A DNA stretch of 64,000 nt. Origin: Paenibacillus alba. Lineage in GTDB: Bacteria > Bacillota > Bacilli > Paenibacillales > NBRC-103111. Positions 51,732 to 60,038 of this stretch are shown here, one piece after another (the first letter of the stretch is position 1; each line of letters starts with the position of its first letter). The position numbers and the translations under genes are program-made. The notes beneath the pieces were generated by a model. It searched no databases. It was given only the letters and a program-made list of their open reading frames with translations, and had not been told where the DNA came from. The DNA lies in contig NZ_JABMKZ010000013.1 in NCBI RefSeq assembly GCF_013204855.1, forward strand, positions 119,768 through 183,767, given 5' to 3'.

Positions 51732-52766
51732 ATGACAGAGGCTTACCTGTCCATTCAAGGTGTAAATAAATCATTCGGCTCTTTCAGCGCTTTGAAAGAG
51801 ATTGATATTGATATTCAAAAGAATGAATTCATCTGCCTGCTCGGTCCGAGCGGCTGCGGGAAAACAACACTGCTGCGCATAATAGCCGGTCTGGAGAAGC
51901 CTTCGCACGGTCGTATTCTTGTCGGTGGCAAGGATATCACAGCGCTGCCGCCAGCCAAAAGAAACTTCGGGATGGTCTTCCAATCCTACGCCTTATTCCC
52001 AAATCTCACGGCCTACCAGAACGTTGCCTATGGGCTGCAGGGCAAAAAGTTTTCAAAGAAAGACATTGATGATAAGGTGAGAGAAGTCCTCTCCTTAGTT
52101 GACTTGCTGCATCTTCATGATCGCTATCCAGCACAGCTATCGGGCGGTCAGCAGCAGCGGATCGCGCTTGCCCGGGCAATTGTGCTTTCACCGGATTTCC
52201 TTCTCCTGGATGAGCCGCTATCCGCTCTTGATGCCAAGGTTCGGGTTAAGCTGCGGGAGCAGATCTGTGAGCTGCAAGAAAAGCTAGGGATTACGACCGT
52301 CATGGTCACACATGATCAAGAAGAAGCGCTCACGATGGCTGATCGTATTGTGGTGATGAAGAACTCGGAGGTCGTCCAAATCGGGACACCGGAGCAAGTG
52401 TATGATGAACCGAATTCTCCTTTTGTTGCTGATTTTATCGGTTCGATTAATTTCTTGCAGGGGTTTGGAAATATGCCGCAGCGGAACTTAGCTGTTCGGC
52501 CTGAGCATATTCGACTATCTGCCGCGGGCACAAGGGGAGCTATGCAAGCTATCGTCAAGCATGTCGAGTTCAGAGGAGCTTTCTACCGCTTGCTGCTCCA
52601 GCCGACAGCTGACAGCGTTAATGAATACCGTGATTGCCTCCTGACCGTGGATGTTTCAGCTCAAATGGCCCAGCATCTCAAACTTGCGAAGCATGCCGTG
52701 GTTTCGGTTGAATTCCCGCAAGAGAAAATGATTTCCTTCGCTGCCGAAGCCGTGGTTGGTGCCTAA
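51732..52766 (+). CDS. phnT: 2-aminoethylphosphonate ABC transporter ATP-binding protein
   Basis: 344 residues. ATPase domain: Walker A LLGPSGCGKTTLLRIIAGLE, Q-loop FGMVFQSYALFPNLTAYQNV, signature [20 protein letters not shown], Walker B LLLDEPLSALDAKVRVKLR, switch VMVTHDQEEALTMADRIVVM. C-terminal TOBE domain (residues about 245-340). The ATG at 51732 is preferred (AAGGAGG 10 nt upstream) over a TTG at 51726. Stop overlaps the permease start by one base. Confidence 0.92.
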   Translation: MTEAYLSIQGVNKSFGSFSALKEIDIDIQKNEFICLLGPSGCGKTTLLRIIAGLEKPSHGRILVGGKDITALPPAKRNFGMVFQSYALFPNLTAYQNVAYGLQGKKFSKKDIDDKVREVLSLVDLLHLHDRYPAQLSGGQQQRIALARAIVLSPDFLLLDEPLSALDAKVRVKLREQICELQEKLGITTVMVTHDQEEALTMADRIVVMKNSEVVQIGTPEQVYDEPNSPFVADFIGSINFLQGFGNMPQRNLAVRPEHIRLSAAGTRGAMQAIVKHVEFRGAFYRLLLQPTADSVNEYRDCLLTVDVSAQMAQHLKLAKHAVVSVEFPQEKMISFAAEAVVGA

Positions 52767-54487
52767 TGAACAAGGGAACAGTCACCATGAAACTGCCTAA
52801 TCGCCGTCATTTGGGAGCATTCTTTACGCTGCAAAATATATTAATTGTCATACTCGTACTTACGTTAACGACCAGCACACTCATCCCATTAATCCTGTTA
52901 TTCAGCAAGGCTTTTCTGAACAAACAAGAATCCTTTATTGGCTTCGCCAATTTTATTCAATATTTCTCGACGCCTTCTCTTATCCAATCGTTAACTAATA
53001 CGGTTTGGGTTTCGGTCTTATCAACGGTCATCGCGGTCATGCTTGCGTTCACCTATGCCTATGGGATAAGCCGGGCGGGGATTGGCGGCAAAAGGTATTT
53101 CCATTACATCGCGCTGCTGCCGCTTTTTGAGCCGACGATGATGCATGGAATTGCATTGACCTATTTATTCGGGAATCAAGGCGTCATTACGAATGGATTC
53201 TTCGGTCTCCTGCCAGGCTTGCGAATAGAGATATATGGACCGATCGGGATTGTCATTTCAGAAGTCATTTACTTATTCCCGCAGGCTTTTCTTATCTTTA
53301 TTACGGCGTTATCCATGACAGACCAGCGGCTCTATGAAGCAGCCGAATCGCTTGGAGCAAGTAAAGTGAAAACTTTTTTTACCGTCACGCTGCCGTCCGT
53401 CAAGTATGGCTTAATCAGCGCGGCTTTCGTCTGTTTTACAGCCAGCTTTACGGATTTCGGCGCACCGCAAGCGATCGGCGGCAAGTTTAATGTGCTCGCC
53501 ACCGATATTTATAAGCAAGTGATTGGTCAGCAAAACTTGTCCATGGGGGCGACGGTAGGTATCCTGCTTACGATTCCGGCGGTCATTGCATTCGTCGTAG
53601 ACCGAATTGTTGAGCGGAAGCAGCGTTCCATGCTATCGTCCAAATCAACATCGTATCAGATACCTGATGGACGAGGAAGAGACGGCTTTTACCGTGTTTT
53701 CTGCTGGATCATCTCCACAGCGATCTTGATTCCATTGATTACGATTTTATTTGCCTCGCTGATTAAAGTATGGCCTTACAATCTGCATCTTAGCTTGAAA
53801 CACTTTGATTTCTCAAGCGTAGCGGGGTCTGGCTTGGAACCCTTTTGGAACTCGCTGAAGGTTTCGATTATTACGGCAATCGTAGGTACCTTCATGACAT
53901 TTGTTTTTGCGTACTTGATTGAGAAATCCAGAACGATGAAGGGACTAAGGCAAGTCGGCTATTTTCTTTCTATTCTTCCCTTGGCACTTCCGGGTATGGT
54001 CATAGGCTTGGCATACATTTTCTTCTTTAATGATCCGAGCAATCCGTTCAACTGGATTTATGGGACGATGGCCATTCTTGTGCTTGCGAATATTACGCAT
54101 TTCTATGCGGTTCCTTTCATCACAGCGACGACAGCACTCAAAAAGCTGGACAAAGAATTCGAGCTCGTCTCGGAATCTATGCGTGTGCCGTTTTACAAGA
54201 CGTTTCTGAAAGTCACGGTTCCGATGTCCTTGCCGGCCATTGCTGAAATCAGCATGTACTTTTTCGTCAATGCGATGGTTACGGTTTCCGCTGTTGTCTT
54301 CTTGCGGTCTGCCGATATGAATTTAGCAGCTGTTGCTTTGGTCAATATGGAGGACGCCGGGGATGTGGCTGCGGCAGCTGCGATGTCAACTCTCATTGTT
54401 GGAACGAACATCATCGTTCGAATGGTGTACGAGCTCATTTTGAATAAAATCAAACAAAGAACTTCTGCTTGGCAAATTAGGAAGTAA
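52766..54487 (+). CDS. Fused two-domain phosphonate ABC transporter permease (PhnU-PhnV type)
   Basis: 573 residues containing two binding-protein-dependent permease domains in tandem (about 12 helices). Each half has its own EAA loop: YEAAESLGASKVKTFFTVTL near residue 190 and VSESMRVPFYKTFLKVTVP near 465. In Salmonella PhnU and PhnV are separate; here one polypeptide forms the channel. Neighbours (PhnT, PhnS) give the substrate. A linker of about 35 residues (SSKSTSYQIPDGRGRDG) joins the halves. Confidence 0.9.
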   Translation: MNKGTVTMKLPNRRHLGAFFTLQNILIVILVLTLTTSTLIPLILLFSKAFLNKQESFIGFANFIQYFSTPSLIQSLTNTVWVSVLSTVIAVMLAFTYAYGISRAGIGGKRYFHYIALLPLFEPTMMHGIALTYLFGNQGVITNGFFGLLPGLRIEIYGPIGIVISEVIYLFPQAFLIFITALSMTDQRLYEAAESLGASKVKTFFTVTLPSVKYGLISAAFVCFTASFTDFGAPQAIGGKFNVLATDIYKQVIGQQNLSMGATVGILLTIPAVIAFVVDRIVERKQRSMLSSKSTSYQIPDGRGRDGFYRVFCWIISTAILIPLITILFASLIKVWPYNLHLSLKHFDFSSVAGSGLEPFWNSLKVSIITAIVGTFMTFVFAYLIEKSRTMKGLRQVGYFLSILPLALPGMVIGLAYIFFFNDPSNPFNWIYGTMAILVLANITHFYAVPFITATTALKKLDKEFELVSESMRVPFYKTFLKVTVPMSLPAIAEISMYFFVNAMVTVSAVVFLRSADMNLAAVALVNMEDAGDVAAAAAMSTLIVGTNIIVRMVYELILNKIKQRTSAWQIRK

Positions 54488-54539
54488 AATCATATAATTG
54501 TTCTAGAATTGGCACACACTAACTGGGGGCTTGTATACA

Positions 54540-55325
54540 ATGTCGTTGATAGGTGAAGAACGGAAGGATTACATTCTCAACCAGCTTAATCTGGAAGGCA
54601 AAGTAAAGACGAATGATTTGGTAGACAATTTAAATGTTTCTTCCGAAACGGTTCGGCGGTACTTGGAAGAGCTTGAAGATGAAAATAAACTGAAACGTGT
54701 CTACGGCGGCGCGGTCAAAATTAACTTATCCCGCGAGGAACCGTCGCAGCTCAAAAGAGAAGTGCTGCATGCCGAGGCGAAACGGATGATTGGCAGAGCG
54801 GCAGCTCAACTGGTAGAGGATAATGACGTTATCTTCATTGATGATGGAACGACGACCCTGCATACCATTGATTATTTGCTGAACAAAAAGAACCTTACGG
54901 TTTTGACCATATCTATTCCGGCACTATATTTACTGATTGATTATAAGAACAAGGAACTGTTTTCAGGGGATATTTATTTCCTGGGGGGCAAAGTGAATGC
55001 TCTGCATTCTCGTGTTGCTGGTTCCATGGCCGAGCAGATGGTAGAGCATTTTTATGCGGATAAAGCTTTTCTCTCCGTCGATGGCATGATGATAGGTAGA
55101 GGGATTACTGGCTTTGATGAGGGGAAAGGGCGCATGACGCAGCAATTCATGAAACATGCGAAGCAAAACATCGTGCTCTCGGATCAGTCGAAATTTGGGC
55201 TTGTGCAATTTTATAAGATTGCTGATCTCAAGGAAATCGACATCATTGTGAGCGATGTCCCTGTGCCCAAAGAGTGGGAAGCTAATCTGGCGGCTAAGAA
55301 TGTGACTTGGATCACGGCAAATTAA
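54540..55325 (+). CDS. DeoR-family transcriptional regulator of the phosphonate operon
   Basis: 261 residues. N-terminal DeoR helix-turn-helix: ERKDYILNQLNLEGKVKTND LVDNLNVSSETVRRYLEEL with RVYGGAV. C-terminal DeoRC sensor domain: DNDVIFIDDGTTTLHTIDYL, FLGGKVNALHSRVAGSMAEQ, DKAFLSVDGM and a final DQSKFG segment, expected to bind a phosphorylated or phosphonate ligand. ATG at 54540 behind GGGGGC. Last gene of the module, so probably its local regulator, acting together with PhoP. Confidence 0.9.
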   Translation: MSLIGEERKDYILNQLNLEGKVKTNDLVDNLNVSSETVRRYLEELEDENKLKRVYGGAVKINLSREEPSQLKREVLHAEAKRMIGRAAAQLVEDNDVIFIDDGTTTLHTIDYLLNKKNLTVLTISIPALYLLIDYKNKELFSGDIYFLGGKVNALHSRVAGSMAEQMVEHFYADKAFLSVDGMMIGRGITGFDEGKGRMTQQFMKHAKQNIVLSDQSKFGLVQFYKIADLKEIDIIVSDVPVPKEWEANLAAKNVTWITAN

Positions 55326-55340
55326 CAATTGGTTGTGAAA

Positions 55341-55371
55341 AGGATGCGGCTGTTGCCGGATTCTTTTTTTT
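55341..55371 (+). terminator. Terminator after the DeoR gene
   Basis: Short CGGC-TGTT-GCCG hairpin with imperfect lower stem, followed by CTTTTTTTT. Confidence 0.65.
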
Positions 55372-55421
55372 AGAGCTCTGTCATATAGATGATTAATTTG
55401 TCATCAAAAAGAAATATAGAA

Positions 55422-55523
55422 TTCATCTCCAGTTAACAAAACTTTCGTATAATAAAACTCGACCCCCTTTAAAATAGAATTACTTTTAGACCTGCGGCCC
55501 GTTGCCGTGGGTCTCTTTTTTTG
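55422..55523 (+). ncRNA. Candidate small RNA with a Pho-type promoter
   Basis: TTCATC (55422) and TTAACA (55433) are 11 bp apart and 9 bp before TATAAT (55448-55453), the geometry of the Pho promoters upstream. About 35 nt after the expected start comes a terminator hairpin (AGACCTGCGGC 55488-55498 with GCCGTGGGTCT 55504-55514, then CTTTTTTT). The region between has no start codon with a ribosome site, so the product would be an RNA of about 60 nt. Predicted from signals only. Confidence 0.4.
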
Positions 55524-55552
55524 CAAAGAGGACAAGGTAGCTGCCGGAGGGG

Positions 55553-55602
55553 AAAAAGAACCTCACAAACCACTTAGGCAAGTGGAATTGGAGGCTCTTT
55601 TA
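55553..55602. terminator. Bidirectional hairpin
   Basis: AAAAAGAACCTC pairs with GAGGCTCTTTTA, with an inner CCACTT/AAGTGG helix. Suited to terminate either strand; on the minus strand it is 230 bp after the lipoprotein gene stop. Confidence 0.6.
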
Positions 55603-55619
55603 CACTTTATATATGTCTG

Positions 55620-55805
55620 AAAGGGAACTGAGATCCGCTATATGTGGGTCAACAGGGGAAATTGGCAGCGAGAGAGAACTACAGTACGTTATTTGTTCAA
55701 AGAAACACGTTTCAATGAGAAACGTAAGCAAATAGCGTACCGTAGTTCCGTTTGAACTGCAAATCGACCATTTTCAAGCAAATAGCGTATCCTAGTTCCG
55801 TCTCA
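55620..55805. repeat. Four-arm intergenic repeat, copy 2
   Basis: Forward copies near 55624 (GGGAACTGAGATCCGCTAT) and 55673 (GAGAACTACAGTACGTTATT); inverted copies near 55732 (AATAGCGTACCGTAGTTCCG) and 55782 (AATAGCGTATCCTAGTTCCG). Pairs are about 50 bp apart within each orientation. Confidence 0.8.
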
Positions 55806-55829
55806 CGCTCAAAAGCTAAGCCGACTCGC

Positions 55830-56387
55830 TTATTTCTTCACGGCATCTGTAAGAACGAATTTGTCATTCACTTTTTTCGTTGTATAAGTGACGCCATCTT
55901 TGGTTGTAAAAGCCACTTGATCTTTGGTATTCGCGGCATCAAAAGTGATGTCTTGTTTCTGGGTGTTTAGCAAATTCCCAGGGAAGAACGGCGCTGTATT
56001 CGTGATGATAGCTCCGTCTGCTTTCTGATCGGTCAAGTAATGGGTCGCTACTTTATCGGCCAATGCCGCATCGAAATAGCTGGACAGGAATTTGACGGCT
56101 TTCTCTTTGCTGTCCGCAGCTACTGGGTTAAGAATCAGCTTGCCGTCTTTGGATTTGGCTTCCGCGAAGAGGAAATCGATTTTCTCTTGCGAGATTCTTG
56201 CAGCAATATAGCCTTTCAAATTCAAAGCATCTTGACTCTCAGCCGTTGGTGTTGCTTGTGGCGCTGCCGTAGCGGCTGTTGCTGGTGTTGGGCTAGTTGC
56301 TGCTTGTTTCGGCTCGGAGGAGCATGCGGCTGCGGTTATCATCATGGAAAGCAGGATCACGCCTGCTGTCGTTTTTTTCAATGTCAT
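55830..56387 (-). CDS. Lipoprotein of unknown function
   Basis: 185 residues. Signal peptide with lipobox ITAAAC (Cys near residue 22), an Ala/Thr/Pro linker (SPTPATAATAAPQATPTAES), then a small alpha-beta domain with KAVKFLSSYFDAALADKVAT HYL and VAFTTKDGVTYTTKKVNDKF. The helix with SYFD...LAD resembles domains found in other Paenibacillus surface lipoproteins but I cannot name a family. AGGAGAG precedes the ATG. Its gene lies alone between the phosphonate and sulfonate modules. Confidence 0.7.
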   Translation of the reverse strand: MTLKKTTAGVILLSMMITAAACSSEPKQAATSPTPATAATAAPQATPTAESQDALNLKGYIAARISQEKIDFLFAEAKSKDGKLILNPVAADSKEKAVKFLSSYFDAALADKVATHYLTDQKADGAIITNTAPFFPGNLLNTQKQDITFDAANTKDQVAFTTKDGVTYTTKKVNDKFVLTDAVKK

Positions 56388-56603
56388 AATAGTTGATCTC
56401 TCCTTGAATTCGTGTATTTATTTGTAAATATGACCAGATTTAGATATATATATCGACTAGCAAGACTTGAATATATCGCATATGAGCATTGAAATCAATG
56501 TTTTCAAAAAAAGTTCACATTCATGGAAGAGACTTCTGCATGTGCGGCAGAGGTCTATTTCGGTTTCGATTTGCTGGAAACGCAACAATTATTTTTTCGA
56601 TTT

Positions 56604-56619
56604 TGTCGGGAATCCGACA
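56604..56619. promoter_or_regulatory. Palindromic operator candidate upstream of the Crp/Fnr gene
   Basis: TGTCGGGAATCCGACA, a perfect 6+4+6 palindrome, followed by ATTTTAA. A related imperfect copy (ATCGGAATACTCGACATTAG) lies at 56658-56677, 60 bp before the start codon. Two sites with a common CGACATT core flanking an AT-rich stretch suggest autoregulation. Confidence 0.45.
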
Positions 56620-56718
56620 TTTTAACCTAGATTCATGTGATAATATATTTATAACGCATCGGAATACTCGACATTAGATTATATGATATGGGGAATTAAC
56701 AAAAAGGGGATTCATCCT

Positions 56719-57384
56719 ATGGAGCAATTCAATGAGCTTGCTGTTCTGCAAGAGAAAGATCCGAGCAAGGAAGTTATGATAGAGGCTTTTCGGAAACATG
56801 GGACGATGCAAAGCTACAAAAAAAATGAGTTTGTTTTTCAAGAAAATGATCAGCCGAGCGGTGCCTATTATGTGGATGCGGGTTTAATCAAAATCTCCCA
56901 ATCCTCGGAAGAAGGACAAGGCATTACGTTGTTTCTTCGCTATGAGGGGGAAATCTTCGGAAATGCGGAAATTTTGACCCATATCCCACGGAAACGGTAT
57001 GCCAGATGCTTGGTGGACAGCCAAATTATTACGCTCGATGCCCGCAAGTTTCTTGAGCTCGCTAAGGAGAACGCGGAGTTTGCCTACTCGGTTGCGGTTC
57101 TTGGCGCGCGGCGGCTTTTGCAAACGCAGAAAATGGTTGAAACCTTGATCTGCCGCCCTGTAGCATGGCGTTTGGCGTGGTTTCTCTTGCAGCTTGGCAA
57201 ACCAACGGATCAAGGTTTGGAGATTCAAGTGCCGCTGAGCCATGAAGAAATCTCTTACGTCATCGGATGCAGCCGGCAAACCGTAACAGAAACGCTGAAC
57301 AAATGGCGAGAACAAGCGCTCATTGATTACTCGAAAAAGAAAATCGTGATCCTTCGTCCGAATCAATTTTTCGCTAGTGTGTAG
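56719..57384 (+). CDS. Crp/Fnr-family regulator
   Basis: 221 residues. Cyclic-nucleotide-binding-like barrel (KNEFVFQENDQPSGAYYVDA, YEGEIFGNAEILTHIPRKRY), a dimer helix, then a winged helix-turn-helix LSHEEISYVIGCSRQTVTET LNKW. No N-terminal Cys cluster, so not an Fnr-type iron-sulfur sensor; the effector is unknown. AAGGGG lies 9 nt before the ATG at 56719; an in-frame ATG at 56683 lacks a site. It precedes a sulfonate-type ABC transporter by 25 bp and is probably its regulator. Confidence 0.87.
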   Translation: MEQFNELAVLQEKDPSKEVMIEAFRKHGTMQSYKKNEFVFQENDQPSGAYYVDAGLIKISQSSEEGQGITLFLRYEGEIFGNAEILTHIPRKRYARCLVDSQIITLDARKFLELAKENAEFAYSVAVLGARRLLQTQKMVETLICRPVAWRLAWFLLQLGKPTDQGLEIQVPLSHEEISYVIGCSRQTVTETLNKWREQALIDYSKKKIVILRPNQFFASV

Positions 57385-57409
57385 ACATCGTCAGACAAGG
57401 AGGTGACCC

Positions 57410-58249
57410 ATGATTGCGATCAACAAAGTGAGCAAAAGGTATATTCAGCGGAAGGGAAGCACCTATACAGCTTTGGACGAAGTTTCTTTGACTATACAAA
57501 AAGGGGAGTTCGTTTCCATCGTTGGCCCATCCGGATGCGGCAAATCAACTTTGCTGAATTTAATCGCCGGCTTCGAGCAGGCAAGCAGCGGAACGATTGA
57601 GGTGAATGGTCAGAAGCTGACTGGGCCGGGAGCCGATCGCATTGTTGTTTTCCAAGAGCACGGCTTGTTTCCGTGGTTGACGGTGCTGGATAATGTAGCC
57701 TTTGGCTTGAAGCAAAAGGGTTTAGCGAAGAAGGCGCGCTATGACCTCGCTCTGGAACAAATTAAAGCGGTGCATTTAAGTAAATTTGCGGATCGTTATC
57801 CTCATGAGCTCTCCGGGGGAATGAAACAAAGAGTAGCGATCGCCAGAGCGCTTGTGATGGATCCCGATATTCTTTTGATGGATGAGCCATTTGCAGCTTT
57901 GGATGAGCAAACGCGGATCATTTTACTCAAGGATTTGGAAGAAATTTGGCTGAAAACAGGGAAAACGATTCTGTTCATCACACATAACATTCGCGAAGCC
58001 GTCATGTTGTCGGATCGGGTCCTGGTTATGGCGACACAGCCAGGGAAGATCAAGAAGGAGTTCGCCGTGCAGGCGGCAAGACCTCATGAAATGGGCGATC
58101 CGCTGATACATGCGCTGGAAAACAAGATTATGGAAGCTCTGACCGACGAGCTCGAGAAGGTAGTCAGAGAGGAGCTTGGCTATGAATACAGCCTTAAGAA
58201 GAACGCTGTTTCTACTTCTTCTGCTGATCATATGGGAGTTGGGATTTAG
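57410..58249 (+). CDS. Nitrate/sulfonate/taurine-type ABC transporter ATP-binding protein
   Basis: 279 residues. Walker A VGPSGCGKSTLLNLIAGFEQ, Q-loop IVVFQEHGLFPWLTVLDNVA (family-typical QEHGLFPWL), signature [20 protein letters not shown], Walker B ILLMDEPFAALDEQTR, switch LFITHNIREAVMLSDRVLVM. SsuB/TauB group. AAGGAGG before the ATG. Its last 68 bp overlap the permease gene in another frame. Confidence 0.92.
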   Translation: MIAINKVSKRYIQRKGSTYTALDEVSLTIQKGEFVSIVGPSGCGKSTLLNLIAGFEQASSGTIEVNGQKLTGPGADRIVVFQEHGLFPWLTVLDNVAFGLKQKGLAKKARYDLALEQIKAVHLSKFADRYPHELSGGMKQRVAIARALVMDPDILLMDEPFAALDEQTRIILLKDLEEIWLKTGKTILFITHNIREAVMLSDRVLVMATQPGKIKKEFAVQAARPHEMGDPLIHALENKIMEALTDELEKVVREELGYEYSLKKNAVSTSSADHMGVGI

Positions 58250-58937
58250 AATATTTCAGTGGGGCTGGAAATTCCCTTCACCGCTGCAAACAGTGGAAGC
58301 CTTCTATGATGGATTGACACAGGGGCATCTCCTCGGCGCGATAGGAGCGAGCCTTCGCCGCCTGCTCATATCCTTTGCGATTTCGATCGGCATAGGCACA
58401 GTACTTGGCTATCTTTTCGCACGTTATCGGTATCTGGACGAGACTTTCGGCTTTGTGGTTGTTGCGCTTCAAACCGTTCCGAGCATTGCTTGGCTGCCAT
58501 TTGCCATCATCTGGTTCGGGCTGAGTGATACGGCGGTTATCTTCATAACGACGATTGGCGCAACTTGGACGATGTCGATGGCCAGCCGAACGGGGATCAT
58601 GAATATTTCACCGATTCACCTGCGGGCAGCGCAAATGCTGGGAACAGGCAGCGGCTACCGGTTATTTTTTCAAGTGCAGCTGCCGGCGGCATTTCCACAC
58701 TGGATCACAGGCATTCGTGTCGCCTGGGCTTTCGCTTGGCGGGCTCTTGTCGCCGGAGAGCTAATCGCCAAAGGCGTCGGCTTGGGACAGATGCTTCAGG
58801 ACGGACGCGGCTTAGGAGACACGGCTACGATTCTGTGCGTTGTCATTATTATTGCGGTCATTGGGACGATTTCAGACCATTTTTGCTTTAAACAGTTGGA
58901 GGATCGGATTGTCCTTCGCTTTCAGTTAAAGAAATAA
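58182..58937 (+). CDS. Nitrate/sulfonate/taurine-type ABC transporter permease
   Basis: 251 residues, about six helices. N-terminal TLFLLLLLIIWELGFRIFQW, PSPLQTVEAFYDGLTQGHLL, VALQTVPSIAWLPFAIIWFG and the EAA loop LRAAQMLGTGSGYRLFFQVQ are characteristic of SsuC/TauC. The ATG at 58182 has GAGGAG 7 nt upstream, inside the ATPase gene. A TTG at 58176 in the same frame lacks this spacing. Confidence 0.9.
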   Translation: MNTALRRTLFLLLLLIIWELGFRIFQWGWKFPSPLQTVEAFYDGLTQGHLLGAIGASLRRLLISFAISIGIGTVLGYLFARYRYLDETFGFVVVALQTVPSIAWLPFAIIWFGLSDTAVIFITTIGATWTMSMASRTGIMNISPIHLRAAQMLGTGSGYRLFFQVQLPAAFPHWITGIRVAWAFAWRALVAGELIAKGVGLGQMLQDGRGLGDTATILCVVIIIAVIGTISDHFCFKQLEDRIVLRFQLKK

Positions 58938-58965
58938 TCAGAATGGCATTTAAGGGGGATTTGAG

Positions 58966-59997
58966 ATGAAAAGATGGGGTTGGGTCATGAGTTTGGCCAT
59001 CATTAGCGGATTGGTTTTATCGGCTTGCGGACAAAGCAAAGAAGCTGCATCTTTGGGTGCGGCCAGTATAACGGTGAAAATCGGGATTTTGAAAAATGTG
59101 ACGCATGCGCCAGGGTTTATCGCGTTGCAAAATAACTACTTCCAGCAAGCATTTGGTGCAAATGCCAAAATAGAAGTTACCTCTTTTGATAATGGGGCTG
59201 ATTTTGCAACAGCGATGGCGACGGATCAGCTTGATCTTGGGTACGTAGGTCCGGGGCCGGTTATCAATCAATATTTGAAAAGCAAAAATATCCGAGTAAT
59301 TTCTGGTGTGAACAACGGCGGAGCAGTTTTGGTCGCGAGGAAGGATGCTGGCATCCGAACCGTGAAGGACCTCGTCGGCAAAACGGTTGCTGTTGCGGCT
59401 AAAGGCGGTACCCCGGATCTCTCGCTTCGTTCGCTGCTTCAGCAAGAAGGCTTGAAGGTTTCCACCGATGCCTCCGGCGTGCAAATTGTAACACGTGCTC
59501 CCGCAGACACCTTGGTGGCGATTCGCCAGAAAGAAGTGGATGCTACGTTAATTGCCGAGCCGTGGGGCACGCAAATCATTCAAGAAGGAACGGGAACGAT
59601 TCTGGTGGATTGGAATAAAATCCCGCCGAAGGATGGCAATTATCCGCTAACGATTCTCGTTGCCAATGATAAATTTCTGAAAGATCATCGTGATCTCGCG
59701 AAGAAGGCTGTGAAAGCCAACAAGCAAGGGATTGATTTCATTCAGCAAAATCCGGACAAAGCCTATGAATTAATCAGCAGCGAATTGAAGGTTTTGACAG
59801 GGAAAGGAATGGAGCCAGCGCTGATCAAAGCAGCCATTGATCATTTGAAGCTTACCCAGGATATCACGTTGGCAGATATTAATGAGCAAGCGAAGATCTC
59901 TTTTGATGCCGGCTATTTGAAAGTAAAAGCGGAGGAACTGGATTTCAGCAAATTCCTGGACACCTCGCTCTTGGATGAAGTGAAGAAAGAAAAATAA
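58966..59997 (+). CDS. ABC transporter substrate-binding lipoprotein, SsuA/NMT1 type
   Basis: 343 residues. Signal peptide with lipobox LVLSAC (Cys22), then the sulfonate-type fold: VKIGILKNVTHAPGFIALQN, TSFDNGADFATAMATDQLDL, GYVGPGPVINQYLKSKNIRV, GKTVAVAAKGGTPDLSLRSL and an Ala-Glu-Pro-Trp-Gly segment (TLIAEPWGTQIIQEGTGTIL). Fits aliphatic sulfonate or taurine binders. The ligand is inferred from family; adjacency to an MBL-fold hydrolase may point to a sulfate ester or sulfonate. Confidence 0.88.
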   Translation: MKRWGWVMSLAIISGLVLSACGQSKEAASLGAASITVKIGILKNVTHAPGFIALQNNYFQQAFGANAKIEVTSFDNGADFATAMATDQLDLGYVGPGPVINQYLKSKNIRVISGVNNGGAVLVARKDAGIRTVKDLVGKTVAVAAKGGTPDLSLRSLLQQEGLKVSTDASGVQIVTRAPADTLVAIRQKEVDATLIAEPWGTQIIQEGTGTILVDWNKIPPKDGNYPLTILVANDKFLKDHRDLAKKAVKANKQGIDFIQQNPDKAYELISSELKVLTGKGMEPALIKAAIDHLKLTQDITLADINEQAKISFDAGYLKVKAEELDFSKFLDTSLLDEVKKEK

Positions 59998-60038
59998 GGA
60001 AAGACAAATAATCGATCTGAACGAAGGAGGCTTTTCCC

